A DNA stretch of 58,438 nt from Chloroflexota bacterium (GTDB lineage: Bacteria; Chloroflexota; Anaerolineae; Anaerolineales; UBA11579), in assembly GCA_013112575.1 (NCBI GenBank), contig JABFGG010000024.1:1-58438 (forward strand), written 5' to 3'. The translations under genes and the position numbers were made by a program. Each line of letters begins with the position of its first letter. Position 1 is the stretch's first letter. Below, piece by piece: positions 22,771 to 31,814 of the stretch. The notes below the pieces were generated by a model. The model ran no database searches. It was given only the letters and a program-made list of their open reading frames with translations, and had not been told where the DNA came from.

Positions 22771-24965
22771 AAATTCGAGCGTGGTTTACATTTGTCATCG
22801 CTTTTTTATTGGTAGCCTGTAGTTCATCAGACACAACACAAACGGCTGGACCTTCACAGCCTGCTGGTGAACTGCCGCCTCCTGGTGTGCAGGAAAACCA
22901 GAAACCTCCAGTTGAGGATGCTGTAAACGCCTACCTGAACGCCTGGGGAGAGCAGAACTATCAGACCATGTATGACATGCTGACTACGCTCAGCAGGGAC
23001 GCGCAGACTTTTGAAGACTTCGCAGCACGCTATGCTGGGGTGTGGGATGAAGGTGCTTTTTTCCGCATTCAGCATGAGATCATGAGCAAATTGGTCAATA
23101 CTCGCTCGGCGCAGGTGAGTTATCGCGTGACGATCAGTTCGGCATTGGTCGGGGATTTCAGTCGCGAAACTACCATGGACTTAAGTTATGAGGGAGAAGC
23201 CTGGCGCGTGATCTGGGCGGAGAAACTGATCTTCCCGGAATTAGTAGGGGAGAATCGCTTGAGCATGCAGCCTTTTATTCCTTCACGCGGCATTATCTAC
23301 GATAGGAACGGCAGCGCCCTGGCGGTCAACACCGATGCTGTCGCGGTTGGATACGTGGTTACAGCCCTGTCCGAAGAAAACTCCAACGACACCTTTGAAC
23401 AGCTTGCACGTATTTCGGGGCGCCCGCCGGGTTATTTTGAATACTTCTCATTGATCCCCGATGCGCAGGATTATTATCCGGTGACGGAGATCACTTTGGA
23501 TGAATACAATGACATCAGCCCCGTAGGCGCGACCGCTTTCCGGGAATACTTTGGCACACGCCTGTATTTGGATGGTGGAGTAGGTCCACACCTTTTGGGC
23601 TATGTAGGTCTCATTCAAGAAAGCGAAGTGGATGAGTTTGCCGAAGCTGGTTATCCGGTCGATTCGCTGATTGGACGCCTGGGCATCGAAGCCATTGCCG
23701 AAGAGCAGTTGGCTGGGGAGCGCGGCGGCCAACTTTATGTGGTCAGTCCAGAGAATACTATCGTGACGATTGTGGCGGAAAAACAACCGCAGGCGGCCCA
23801 GTCTGTATTTTCCACTATTGATAAGGACCTGCAAATAGGCGCTCAACAAGCGTTAGAAGGTTTTAATGGCGCCGTTGTGGTCTTAGAGCGTGACACTGGT
23901 CGCGTGCTCGCCATGGCTGCTTCCCCAGACTTTAACCAGAACGCCGCCGACTTCGACAACTTCAACAGCCTCTATGATTGGCCGCCACCCGATACGGCTT
24001 TCCTCAATCGCGCTACTCAGGGCCAATATCCGCCCGGCTCGATCTTCAAAGTTATTACCATGGCGGCGGCGATCGAAAGTGAACTTTATACGGCCGATAG
24101 CCAGTTCGATTGCCAGCATTCCTACGAGTTCGCGGGATTATTGTTTGACGACTGGACCCTGGAAGCCGGTTTACCACCCAGCGGCCCATTGAGCTTACAG
24201 GGAGGCCTGATGCGTTCCTGTAATCCCTTCTTCTATGATATTGGGATTTCGCTTTACAATAATGGCTTTGAGAACGCTATTTCTGAGATGGCCCGCGGCT
24301 TTGGCCTGGGTAGCCCCACCGGTATCGTTGGCTTCCCTGAAGAATCCGGGCAGATCGACGACCCGGAACGGGCGGTTGATTCGCTCCAGTTGGCTATCGG
24401 CCAGCATACCACCACGATCACACCCATACAGGCGGCGGTATACGTGGCCGCGCTGGGCAATGGCGGCACGCTGTACCAGCCCCAGGTTATCGACCGTATA
24501 GAAGATACCGGCGGGAATGCTACCCAGAGTTTTGTGCCGGTTATCATGGGGGAACTACCCATCAGCGAAGATACTCTGGCTGCCATCCAGCGCTCCATGC
24601 GTCTGGTGACACAGAACGAACGCGGTACAGCCTATCGCACCTTCGCCAATTCGTCTGTGAGCGTGGCTGGTAAAACAGGCTCGGCTCAGAACCCCGGCCC
24701 AGAGGCACATGCCTGGTTCATTGGATTTAGCGAGCAGGGCATCGAGGGTGTGCCGGACATCGCCGTTGCGGTAGTGGTCGAGCAGGTGGGTAACGGTTCG
24801 GAATTCGCCGCACCCATTTTCCGTCGCATGATCGAGATCTATTTCTCCGGCCAGGCGCGCATTCCTTTTGCCTGGGAAAATGGCATCCCGGGTGTGCCTG
24901 AGTTCCCTGAAGAATTTATTGAAGAAGAGGGTGGAGAGCCAATTGAACTCGATCCCAGTGGATAA
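22767..24965 (+). CDS. Lipoprotein penicillin-binding protein with NTF2-like domain
   Basis: Class B-type transpeptidase that cross-links peptidoglycan. 732 aa. The signal ends in lipobox LVAC (Cys17-18 region), so it is predicted to be lipid-anchored. Residues about 48-165 form a MecA-N/NTF2-like domain, then a dimerisation domain (IPSRGIIYDRNG...), then the transpeptidase with SIFK (Ser425, Lys428), SCN (Ser484, Asn486) and KTG (636-638). This layout resembles MecA (PBP2a) and PBP3-like proteins. The ATG overlaps the maf stop, and AAAAGGA precedes it; a longer frame from 22731 lies within maf. rsgA follows immediately. Confidence 0.92.
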   Translation: MKIRAWFTFVIAFLLVACSSSDTTQTAGPSQPAGELPPPGVQENQKPPVEDAVNAYLNAWGEQNYQTMYDMLTTLSRDAQTFEDFAARYAGVWDEGAFFRIQHEIMSKLVNTRSAQVSYRVTISSALVGDFSRETTMDLSYEGEAWRVIWAEKLIFPELVGENRLSMQPFIPSRGIIYDRNGSALAVNTDAVAVGYVVTALSEENSNDTFEQLARISGRPPGYFEYFSLIPDAQDYYPVTEITLDEYNDISPVGATAFREYFGTRLYLDGGVGPHLLGYVGLIQESEVDEFAEAGYPVDSLIGRLGIEAIAEEQLAGERGGQLYVVSPENTIVTIVAEKQPQAAQSVFSTIDKDLQIGAQQALEGFNGAVVVLERDTGRVLAMAASPDFNQNAADFDNFNSLYDWPPPDTAFLNRATQGQYPPGSIFKVITMAAAIESELYTADSQFDCQHSYEFAGLLFDDWTLEAGLPPSGPLSLQGGLMRSCNPFFYDIGISLYNNGFENAISEMARGFGLGSPTGIVGFPEESGQIDDPERAVDSLQLAIGQHTTTITPIQAAVYVAALGNGGTLYQPQVIDRIEDTGGNATQSFVPVIMGELPISEDTLAAIQRSMRLVTQNERGTAYRTFANSSVSVAGKTGSAQNPGPEAHAWFIGFSEQGIEGVPDIAVAVVVEQVGNGSEFAAPIFRRMIEIYFSGQARIPFAWENGIPGVPEFPEEFIEEEGGEPIELDPSG

Positions 24966-25886
24966 GTGCAGATGAGCACGGAACAACAGCCGGGCGTTGT
25001 ACTCCGTTCGCAATCTGGATTTTTTGTTGTTAAAACAGAGCAGGGGGAAGTGCAAGCCAGGCTACGTGGGCGCTTGAAGCAAGGACGAAAAACCGTTGAC
25101 CTGGTTGCCATTGGGGATGTAGTGGAAGTGTCAACACAACCAGATGGCCGCAACATGATCGAATCCATTAAAGAGCGTAAAAGCAAACTCTCGCGCATGG
25201 CACCCACGGCACGGGGGGAATACGAACAGATCATCGTATCCAATCTCGATCAGGCTGTATTCGTTTTTGCCTGTGCCGATCCTCAGCCGCGACTGCGCAT
25301 GCTAGATCGTTTTCTTGTGATCGCAGAGGTGCAGGAAATCCCTGCAGTGATCGTAGCTAACAAAGTAGATCTGGTGGGGAAACGTGCTGCCAAAGAGATC
25401 TTTGGGCATTACCCTACGCTGGGCTATCCAGTGATCTACACATCGGCGGATAAAAAAGACGGCATCAAAGCACTAAAGAAACAATTAGCAGGGGTGCTGT
25501 CTGTATTCGCAGGGCCATCGGGCGTAGGCAAATCAAGCCTGCTCAATTTAGTGCTGCCGGAGCTTGCCCTGGATGTTAGCGAGGTTAGTGAGTCTACGGG
25601 CAAAGGAACCCATACTACGGTTTTCCGCCAGTTGTTTCCTTTGGGTGACGGCGGCTACGTGGCCGATACGCCGGGACTTAAGGCCCTGGCCTTATGGGAC
25701 GTAGAGCCCGAAGAACTGGATGGTTATTTCCCTGAGCTGGCTCCGTTGGTGCCAGACTGCCAGTTTAGCAATTGCAGCCACATTGATGAACCGGGTTGTG
25801 CCGTGCTAGCGGCAGTAGAGACAGGGGAAATTAACCCTGCGCGCTATGAGTCCTACGTGCGTCTGCGCACCCAGGACGAAGAATAA
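24966..25886 (+). CDS. rsgA: Ribosome small-subunit GTPase RsgA
   Basis: Circularly permuted GTPase that matures the 30S subunit. The OB fold (residues ~10-75) precedes the G domain, whose motifs occur in permuted order: NKVD (132-135, G4), GPSGVGKS (183-190, G1) and DTPG (234-237, G3). The zinc site is Cys265, Cys270, His272 and Cys278 (CQFSNCSHIDEPGC). Length 306 aa is typical. The frame starts with GTG right after the PBP stop; an ATG two codons later (24972) is an equally good start. Confidence 0.94.
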   Translation: MQMSTEQQPGVVLRSQSGFFVVKTEQGEVQARLRGRLKQGRKTVDLVAIGDVVEVSTQPDGRNMIESIKERKSKLSRMAPTARGEYEQIIVSNLDQAVFVFACADPQPRLRMLDRFLVIAEVQEIPAVIVANKVDLVGKRAAKEIFGHYPTLGYPVIYTSADKKDGIKALKKQLAGVLSVFAGPSGVGKSSLLNLVLPELALDVSEVSESTGKGTHTTVFRQLFPLGDGGYVADTPGLKALALWDVEPEELDGYFPELAPLVPDCQFSNCSHIDEPGCAVLAAVETGEINPARYESYVRLRTQDEE

Positions 25887-26052
25887 AGCATTGAGGTTTA
25901 GTATGTTGCTTCTCCAGACCATTGACAAGCATTGTGTGTAGCGCTTAAAATCACCAAGCAGGTAATTGATAGCAAATATTGTATGAACCTTTTGTCGACT
26001 TGAAGCGTACTTTTATACGTATATAAGTGGTAAGCGCCACTGAGGTACTCAT

Positions 26053-26631
26053 TTGAATAGAGTTGACAACCAAGAAATTGTTGTCGCTCTGCAAAACGGC
26101 AGCCTTGAAGCTCTGGGTGTGTTGTACGATCGCCATAACAAACTGGTATATCATACAGCGTTAGGGATCGTCGGTGACCCCGAATCTGCCGCAGACTTGC
26201 TTCAGGATGTGTTTTTGCGATTGTACCGTTTTGCAGATCGGGTAGATCCAACACGGCCAATTGAACCGTGGTTGTGTCGCGTCACAGCAAACCTTTCGTA
26301 TACGCGCGTTCGTCGACGCAAATGGCTACAGCCCATTGAAGATGCAACGGAATGGCTCGTCGGTGAACGTAGACAAATGCCTCAACATGCTGCCGAAATT
26401 CGGGAGGAAACCAATCGTGTGCACGATGCCATCCTGGCATTGCCCATGCACCAACGTGTTGTTGTGGTGCTTTATTACCTAAATGATTTCCCCATTCAAG
26501 AAATTGCAGAAACATTGGAGATACCCGTAGGCACGGTCAAATCCCGCTTGCATTTTGCGCGCCGAGATCTAAAGAAACGGCTGGATGTACGGGAAGACCG
26601 ATTGCCTGAGGTGCATTATGAGTTCACGTAA
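26053..26631 (+). CDS. ECF-type RNA polymerase sigma factor
   Basis: Extracytoplasmic-function sigma factor of 192 aa. Region 2 is seen at about residues 20-90 (LYDRHNKLVYHTALGIVGD, DLLQDVFLRLYRFADRVDP) and region 4 at about 130-180 (LPMHQRVVVVLYYLNDFPIQ, then EIAETLEIPVGTVKSRLHFARRDL helix-turn-helix). The TTG start is placed by GAGG 7 bases upstream. A small gene overlaps its 3' end and could encode a regulator. The peptide transporter begins 200 bases after that, a possible target. Confidence 0.9.
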   Translation: MNRVDNQEIVVALQNGSLEALGVLYDRHNKLVYHTALGIVGDPESAADLLQDVFLRLYRFADRVDPTRPIEPWLCRVTANLSYTRVRRRKWLQPIEDATEWLVGERRQMPQHAAEIREETNRVHDAILALPMHQRVVVVLYYLNDFPIQEIAETLEIPVGTVKSRLHFARRDLKKRLDVREDRLPEVHYEFT

Positions 26632-26947
26632 ATTTAACGCCTCTGATCCGTTTGATAGGTACCTGGGCCCTTTATTTAAGAATTGGATGCGACAATCCTC
26701 TGTTCCATTGGATGCTCGCCGAAACTTGATGCAAGCTGCTGCTACCGAGGCAACTCAAAAACCCCAGGGCAGCCGTTTATTTGATCATATTGTTGGAACA
26801 AGGCCATCAGCCTTTTCTGTTTCTCATTTGATGGCCATCCTATTCCCCGACCCGGCGGAAAACGCAGCGAGGACCGCACATCTATTCCGCCAGCATGCCT
26901 TTTTACCCCAACATCGCGGTTCTCTGGCATTTTTAAATCTGGTCTAA
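26618..26947 (+). CDS. Small protein overlapping the sigma factor gene
   Basis: A 109-aa soluble protein (MSSRKFNASDPFDRYLGPLF...) starting 14 bases inside the sigma factor gene in another frame, so it is translationally coupled. Anti-sigma factors often sit here, but there is no membrane helix and no zinc-binding HxxxCxxC motif. Function unknown. I chose the ATG at 26618 over a longer frame that would lie within the sigma gene. Confidence 0.6.
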   Translation: MSSRKFNASDPFDRYLGPLFKNWMRQSSVPLDARRNLMQAAATEATQKPQGSRLFDHIVGTRPSAFSVSHLMAILFPDPAENAARTAHLFRQHAFLPQHRGSLAFLNLV

Positions 26948-27029
26948 ATTTTGTTTTCTTTTCCTTTCCCCCAACGAAGCATAAAAGACTTTAGGATTCT
27001 TAAGAACTACCTCTGGCTGCCTATGAAGC

Positions 27030-27059
27030 TTGACAGGCAAGCTAGTGTATGTGTAGAAT
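27030..27059 (+). promoter_or_regulatory. Promoter of the peptide ABC transporter
   Basis: TTGACA (27030-27035), an 18-base spacer and TAGAAT (27054-27059). A leader of about 100 bases follows, with an isolated AAAGGAGGTGG at 27070-27080. Confidence 0.7.
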
Positions 27060-27162
27060 GCGCTCACTGAAAGGAGGTGGTACTGTCTTAGATATTTACA
27101 GTGTTTTTTATCCGACCAAATCTTATTCTCTAAATCCTCGATAATAAGGAGGAGGATTACGT

Positions 27163-29298
27163 ATGAAACCGAATTTTAAATTGTTTGCCACCTTGAGCCT
27201 TTTGCTCGTAGCCGGATTAATTTTGGCTGCTTGCCAACCCCAGACGATTATTGAAACCGTGGAAGTAGAAGTACCCGGTGAAGAGGTAATCGTTGAGGTT
27301 CCGGCTGAAGGCGCTGACTTGGATTCCATCATTCCCGCTGACGGAATGATTGAATGCCAGCCACTGCCCGAGATGGCATTTGATACCACTGGTGAAACTG
27401 TAGCCAGCGCCCCGAGCGTTCCTGTCGTGGCTTCTGGTGCTTCTGCCCCGGTTGCCAGTGAGGCAGCCCAGGGTGGCGGCGTTTACCGTGTGGGTATCTT
27501 TGAAGATATGACCACCACGAACTTCTGGGCAGCCAATGGCCCTGACAATACCGTGTGGAACAGCTACATCCAATCCCCGCAGTATTTGGCAGCCTACAAT
27601 CTGTCCCACCAGTCCTTGCAGTGGGTCCCCCAAGCTGCTGCAGCTGAAGGCCCCCCCCCCGTGCAGGAAGGCGATGTTTGGACCATTACTATCCCGCTCC
27701 GCGATGACATTACCTGGAGTGACGGCGAGCAGTTTACCGCCGACGACTGGGCTTTCACCGCTCAGACTGTATTGGACTTCGGGCTGATCTCCGGTGGCTG
27801 GACCGCCTGGTACGATGCCAACCTGTTAGTCAGTATCGAAGCAGTGGATGATTTCACCGCCAAACTTACCTTCAACGATGTTCCTGGCTTGATTTCCCAG
27901 CACAACGTTTGGGGTGCCCCGATCCTTGCCGAACACTACTGGGCCCCTGTGGTCGCAGAAGCTGGCGCCGGGCTTGAAGGCTTGGAAGGTGATGATCTGG
28001 TTGCTGCTCAAGCAGAAGCTCAGGATATCCTCTTTGCACACCAACCCGATGGTGAACCCTTCGCCGGTTCTTACACTTTGGGCCAGCGCGAGCCTGGTGC
28101 CTTCGTTACCAATGACCCCTATGCTTCCTACTATGGAGCAGGTCAAACTGTAACGATCTATGAAAACGGCTCTTACCAGTCCGTCGAACTTGACGGTACA
28201 ACATTCACAGCTTATGGTGAGCCCGAGGGCGAGCCTACTCTTGAAGTCGTCGAAGGTCCTTTCTTTGACTCCGTGCTCTACACGATCTACAGCTCCCAGG
28301 ATGCAGCTCTCCTGGCGCTGAAGAATGGTGACATCGACTTCGTACTCAACCCGCTGGGCCTGCAACGCGGCCTTCTGGATCAGGTACAAGGCGATGAGAA
28401 CATTTCCATCATTGAAAACGGTGTGAACGGTTTCCGTTACATGAGCTTCAACGTACGCCGCGAACCGATGAACTACTGCTCCTTCCGCCAGGCTGTGGCC
28501 GTGCTGATCGACAAAGAATTCGTGACCGGCACCATCCTGCAAGGCGTAGCCTTCCCGCTTTACTCCTACGTACCTGAAGCCAATGGTGCATGGTACAAAG
28601 ACGATGTTCCCAAGCTGGGGTTTGGCCTGGATCGTGAACAACGCGTTGAGTTGGCCAAGGAAATTCTGCGCCAGGACGGCTTCTCATGGGAGGGCGGCGT
28701 TGAGCCGGTCTTCAATGTTGATGCTGGTTCCGTGGATCCGGGTGGACGCCTCTTACTACCCGATGGCACACCTGTCCCGAACCTGAACTTGCTTTCCCCG
28801 CCACCTTCCTATGACCCGCTGCGTTCCACCTTTGCGGTATGGATCGAGTCCTGGTTGAATGAGTTCGGTATCCCCGCAACCGCCAACCTGATTGGTTTCA
28901 ACGTTTCCATCCCGATCATCTTCACCGAGCAGGACTTTGACATGTATATCCTCGGCTGGAGCCTTGGACAGGATCCGGATTACCTGCGTGACTTCTTCCA
29001 CAGTGAACAGGCTGTTGAAGATGGCAACAATGCCGGTGGTTATAGCAACCCCGAATTTGATGCTGCCGCTGATGCGATCTTTACCTGCCAGACTTTCGAT
29101 GAATGCAAGGAAATCTCAGACCAACTGCAATTGACGTTATCCACGGAGACGCCTTACGTGCTGCTCTTCGATACGGGTATCATCGAGGCTTATCGCAGTG
29201 CAGGCATCGATTTCCCCTACACTTCGAGCCTGAGTGGTATGCAATGGACTGGCAACCCTGGCGGCCCCGCCATGGTCAACGTTGCTAAGGTAAAATAA
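27163..29298 (+). CDS. Peptide-type ABC transporter substrate-binding lipoprotein
   Basis: Extracytoplasmic solute-binding protein of family 5 (oligopeptide/dipeptide/nickel class), 711 aa. The signal ends in lipobox LAAC (Cys24). The family-5 fold shows DDITWSDGEQFTADDWAFTA, LKNGDIDFVLNPLG, NVRREPMNYCSFRQAVAVLI and DMYILGWSLGQDPDYLRDFF. AAGGAGG precedes the ATG by 8 bases, a near-perfect ribosome site fitting high expression. A hairpin after the stop separates it from the permease genes. Ligand cannot be predicted. Confidence 0.9.
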   Translation: MKPNFKLFATLSLLLVAGLILAACQPQTIIETVEVEVPGEEVIVEVPAEGADLDSIIPADGMIECQPLPEMAFDTTGETVASAPSVPVVASGASAPVASEAAQGGGVYRVGIFEDMTTTNFWAANGPDNTVWNSYIQSPQYLAAYNLSHQSLQWVPQAAAAEGPPPVQEGDVWTITIPLRDDITWSDGEQFTADDWAFTAQTVLDFGLISGGWTAWYDANLLVSIEAVDDFTAKLTFNDVPGLISQHNVWGAPILAEHYWAPVVAEAGAGLEGLEGDDLVAAQAEAQDILFAHQPDGEPFAGSYTLGQREPGAFVTNDPYASYYGAGQTVTIYENGSYQSVELDGTTFTAYGEPEGEPTLEVVEGPFFDSVLYTIYSSQDAALLALKNGDIDFVLNPLGLQRGLLDQVQGDENISIIENGVNGFRYMSFNVRREPMNYCSFRQAVAVLIDKEFVTGTILQGVAFPLYSYVPEANGAWYKDDVPKLGFGLDREQRVELAKEILRQDGFSWEGGVEPVFNVDAGSVDPGGRLLLPDGTPVPNLNLLSPPPSYDPLRSTFAVWIESWLNEFGIPATANLIGFNVSIPIIFTEQDFDMYILGWSLGQDPDYLRDFFHSEQAVEDGNNAGGYSNPEFDAAADAIFTCQTFDECKEISDQLQLTLSTETPYVLLFDTGIIEAYRSAGIDFPYTSSLSGMQWTGNPGGPAMVNVAKVK

Positions 29299-29353
29299 GA
29301 CATTCGTGTCTTATTAAATGAATAACAAAATCCACGGTTGATTGTGGTGATGT

Positions 29354-29381
29354 GGAGGGCAGAGAAACTTCTCTGCCCTCC
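29354..29381 (+). repeat. Long hairpin between binding protein and permease genes
   Basis: GGAGGGCAGAGAA and TTCTCTGCCCTCC (29354-29366/29369-29381) form a 12-13-bp perfect inverted repeat with a very short loop and no T run. Such hairpins often protect the upstream mRNA so the binding protein is made in excess. Confidence 0.75.
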
Positions 29382-29518
29382 CATTTCAAAGCCATTATTT
29401 TTATCTTTATCTTGCACACAAATTCATTGAACCTTGAGCATAGGCAGAGCGTACTCAAAGCGGACCTTTAGGGTCACATTGTGAAGCTCTATTTTTAATT
29501 TAGGAAAGAGAGGCAGTT

Positions 29519-30670
29519 ATGAGAGGTTACCTGTTCAAACGACTTGCACAGATCGTTATTACTTTTTTCTTGTTCTTGTCGGCGATATTCTTCCTGGTGG
29601 ATGCACAACCGGGAGACTATGGCAATGTGTTTTACTCCAACCCGAGGCTTACACCGGAGCAGCGCCAACAACTGAAGGCCAATCTGGGCCTTGATCAACC
29701 CACCTGGGTGCGCTACACAAAATGGATGAGCAGCTTCTTGCAAGGTGATTTGGGCATCTCTTTTTCCAATTACCCGCGTCCTGTCATCGACGTAATTGCC
29801 GAACGCGCCCCGCGCACGATCGTTTTATTCATGAGCGCTACCGTTGTTTCCTTTTATTTTGGGTTCATGGCTGGGAAATTGTTGGCCTGGAACAGAGGAG
29901 GTTTGGTGGAATATGCCTCCACGATTGGAGGGGTGAGTCTCTACACGGTCTTTACGCCCTGGTTCGCGCTGATAATGATATGGGTTTTTGCTTTTAGATT
30001 GGGGTGGTTTCCAATCGGGAAGTTTATAGAACCCACGGCGTGGATTGGCGCGCCTACTGAAGTCAATGATGTTTTCATCCGTTTGATCTTTACGGCTTTG
30101 ATCGCATCTGTGCTTCTTTTTACCTTGCTCGTGTCTGTAGGCCGCTTGAACACTAACCAACGCCGTCCGGCGACCTGGATTGGCATGGCTGTAATTGCTG
30201 CTGGCGCTTTGATCTATTGGCTCAACACGGGCCTTGGCGTGTATGCGCTGGATATCCTATGGCACTTGACATTGCCAATTATTACACTGGCTCTGATTTC
30301 CTTTGCGGGTTCCATGTTGCTCACTCGCAACAGTATGCTGGAAACTTTACGAGAAGACTATGTGCTGGCGGCGCGTGCCAAGGGTATCTCTGAAAAGGCC
30401 ATCCGCGATAGACATGCAGCGCGCAATGCCATGTTGCCAGTGGTGACGTCCTTCGTGTTCAGTCTGGCCTTTGCCATTGACGGCGGGGTGATCACAGAAA
30501 CCGTCTTTTCCTGGCCCGGCATGGGACGTACTTTGCTAACGGCAGCTAACGCAGAAGACATCCCCATGGTATTGGGTGCCTTGGTTTTTACTGGTACGTT
30601 GGCACTGACTGCCCACCTGGTGGCTGATATCCTGTATGCTTACCTAGACCCGCGCATTCGCTACGCATAA
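29519..30670 (+). CDS. ABC transporter permease (DppB-like)
   Basis: Inner-membrane permease of the peptide class. The N-terminus (FKRLAQIVITFFLFLSAIFF) and first loop match DppB/OppB. The EAA loop that contacts the ATPase is DYVLAARAKGISEKAIRDRH. At 383 aa it is longer than the usual 310-340 because of an inserted hydrophobic segment (about 180-240: FTALIASVLLFTLLVSVG and MAVIAAGALIYWLNTG), probably two extra helices. Forms the channel with the next gene's product. AGGAAAG precedes the ATG. Confidence 0.92.
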   Translation: MRGYLFKRLAQIVITFFLFLSAIFFLVDAQPGDYGNVFYSNPRLTPEQRQQLKANLGLDQPTWVRYTKWMSSFLQGDLGISFSNYPRPVIDVIAERAPRTIVLFMSATVVSFYFGFMAGKLLAWNRGGLVEYASTIGGVSLYTVFTPWFALIMIWVFAFRLGWFPIGKFIEPTAWIGAPTEVNDVFIRLIFTALIASVLLFTLLVSVGRLNTNQRRPATWIGMAVIAAGALIYWLNTGLGVYALDILWHLTLPIITLALISFAGSMLLTRNSMLETLREDYVLAARAKGISEKAIRDRHAARNAMLPVVTSFVFSLAFAIDGGVITETVFSWPGMGRTLLTAANAEDIPMVLGALVFTGTLALTAHLVADILYAYLDPRIRYA

Positions 30671-30689
30671 TTATTAGAGGAGAGTCATT

Positions 30690-31646
30690 GTGGCTGAAAC
30701 GACAATAACTGGAAGCGACCTCGTCAAACCCGACAGCCTGTGGCGCATACGACTGCGTCTATCGTGGCAAGCATTCAAAAAGAATGCCGCACTGTTTGCA
30801 GAAAACCCGGTGGGTTTGATCGGCTTCGCGATCATCTTGATCTTTATGCTGATGGCGGTTGCTCACCCTATCTTGATAAACACCGTTTGGGACCCTGTCA
30901 TCTATGATCCTGTGACGGGAATCGACATTACTATTCCTTTCCATCCCTCACCCCCATCCCCTACGCATTTATTAGGGACAGATTCCTTTGGGCGTGATGT
31001 GTTGAGTCAATTGATGTTCAGTACTGCATCTGAGTTCGCCTTGGGTGCAGTGGCAGCGATTGTGACGGTGTTGATCGCCACCACGATTGGGGCTGTTGCA
31101 GCCTATTATGGCGGCATTATTGACACGATCTTCATGCGCTTTGCCGACCTTGTGGTGATGACCCCCTTCGTGACGCTCCTCATCGTGCTCTCAACCTTGT
31201 TTGAGGTCGGCATGATCGAATTGGCGATCATCATCGGATTGTTAGGCGGCTTTGGCTCGACCACGATCATCATCAAGTCTCAGGCTTTGACGGTAAAAGT
31301 CCGCACCTACATTGAGGCCGCAAGAATTGCCGGGGGTGGAGATGCCCGTATCATTTTCCGGCATATCATTCCCAACTTGCTACCCCTTTCCTTTTTGTAC
31401 ATGATGTTTACGGTGACCAGCGCGATCTTTTCGGAAGCCGTTTTGTCCTTCTTTGGATTGTTAAACATCCGCATGTCCTGGGGATTGATGATCTTCACTA
31501 CTCAATTCTCCGGCTACTTGCTGGACTTTGAGAAATGGTGGTTGATCTATCCTGCTAGCGTGGCCATCACGGCTATGTGTGCGGCTTTTTATCTGGTGGG
31601 CCGCGGTATTGATGAAATCATCAACCCGCGTTTGCGCAGGCGTTAG
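30690..31646 (+). CDS. ABC transporter permease (DppC-like)
   Basis: Second permease subunit, 318 aa. The DppC signature HLLGTDSFGRDVLSQLMF is present, then several membrane helices and the EAA loop TYIEAARIAGGGDARIIFRH. The GTG start has AGGAGAG upstream and lies 19 bases after the DppB-like gene. No start with ATG is available nearby. The ATPase genes follow after a 168-base gap holding no obvious terminator. Confidence 0.92.
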   Translation: MAETTITGSDLVKPDSLWRIRLRLSWQAFKKNAALFAENPVGLIGFAIILIFMLMAVAHPILINTVWDPVIYDPVTGIDITIPFHPSPPSPTHLLGTDSFGRDVLSQLMFSTASEFALGAVAAIVTVLIATTIGAVAAYYGGIIDTIFMRFADLVVMTPFVTLLIVLSTLFEVGMIELAIIIGLLGGFGSTTIIIKSQALTVKVRTYIEAARIAGGGDARIIFRHIIPNLLPLSFLYMMFTVTSAIFSEAVLSFFGLLNIRMSWGLMIFTTQFSGYLLDFEKWWLIYPASVAITAMCAAFYLVGRGIDEIINPRLRRR

Positions 31647-31814
31647 ACAGGTCCCTGAAATAATAAAAGGAACTCTTTCAACTAGCGTAATCCTTCATCC
31701 GAGGCTGGAACCAACAAATGGTTTGTAGTATAGTATTGCCAATGGCTTTAAATCATAGTTTGTTTTTTCTTCGGAAATCACTATATTTGAATAGAGAGGC
31801 TCGGGTTTTATTAA

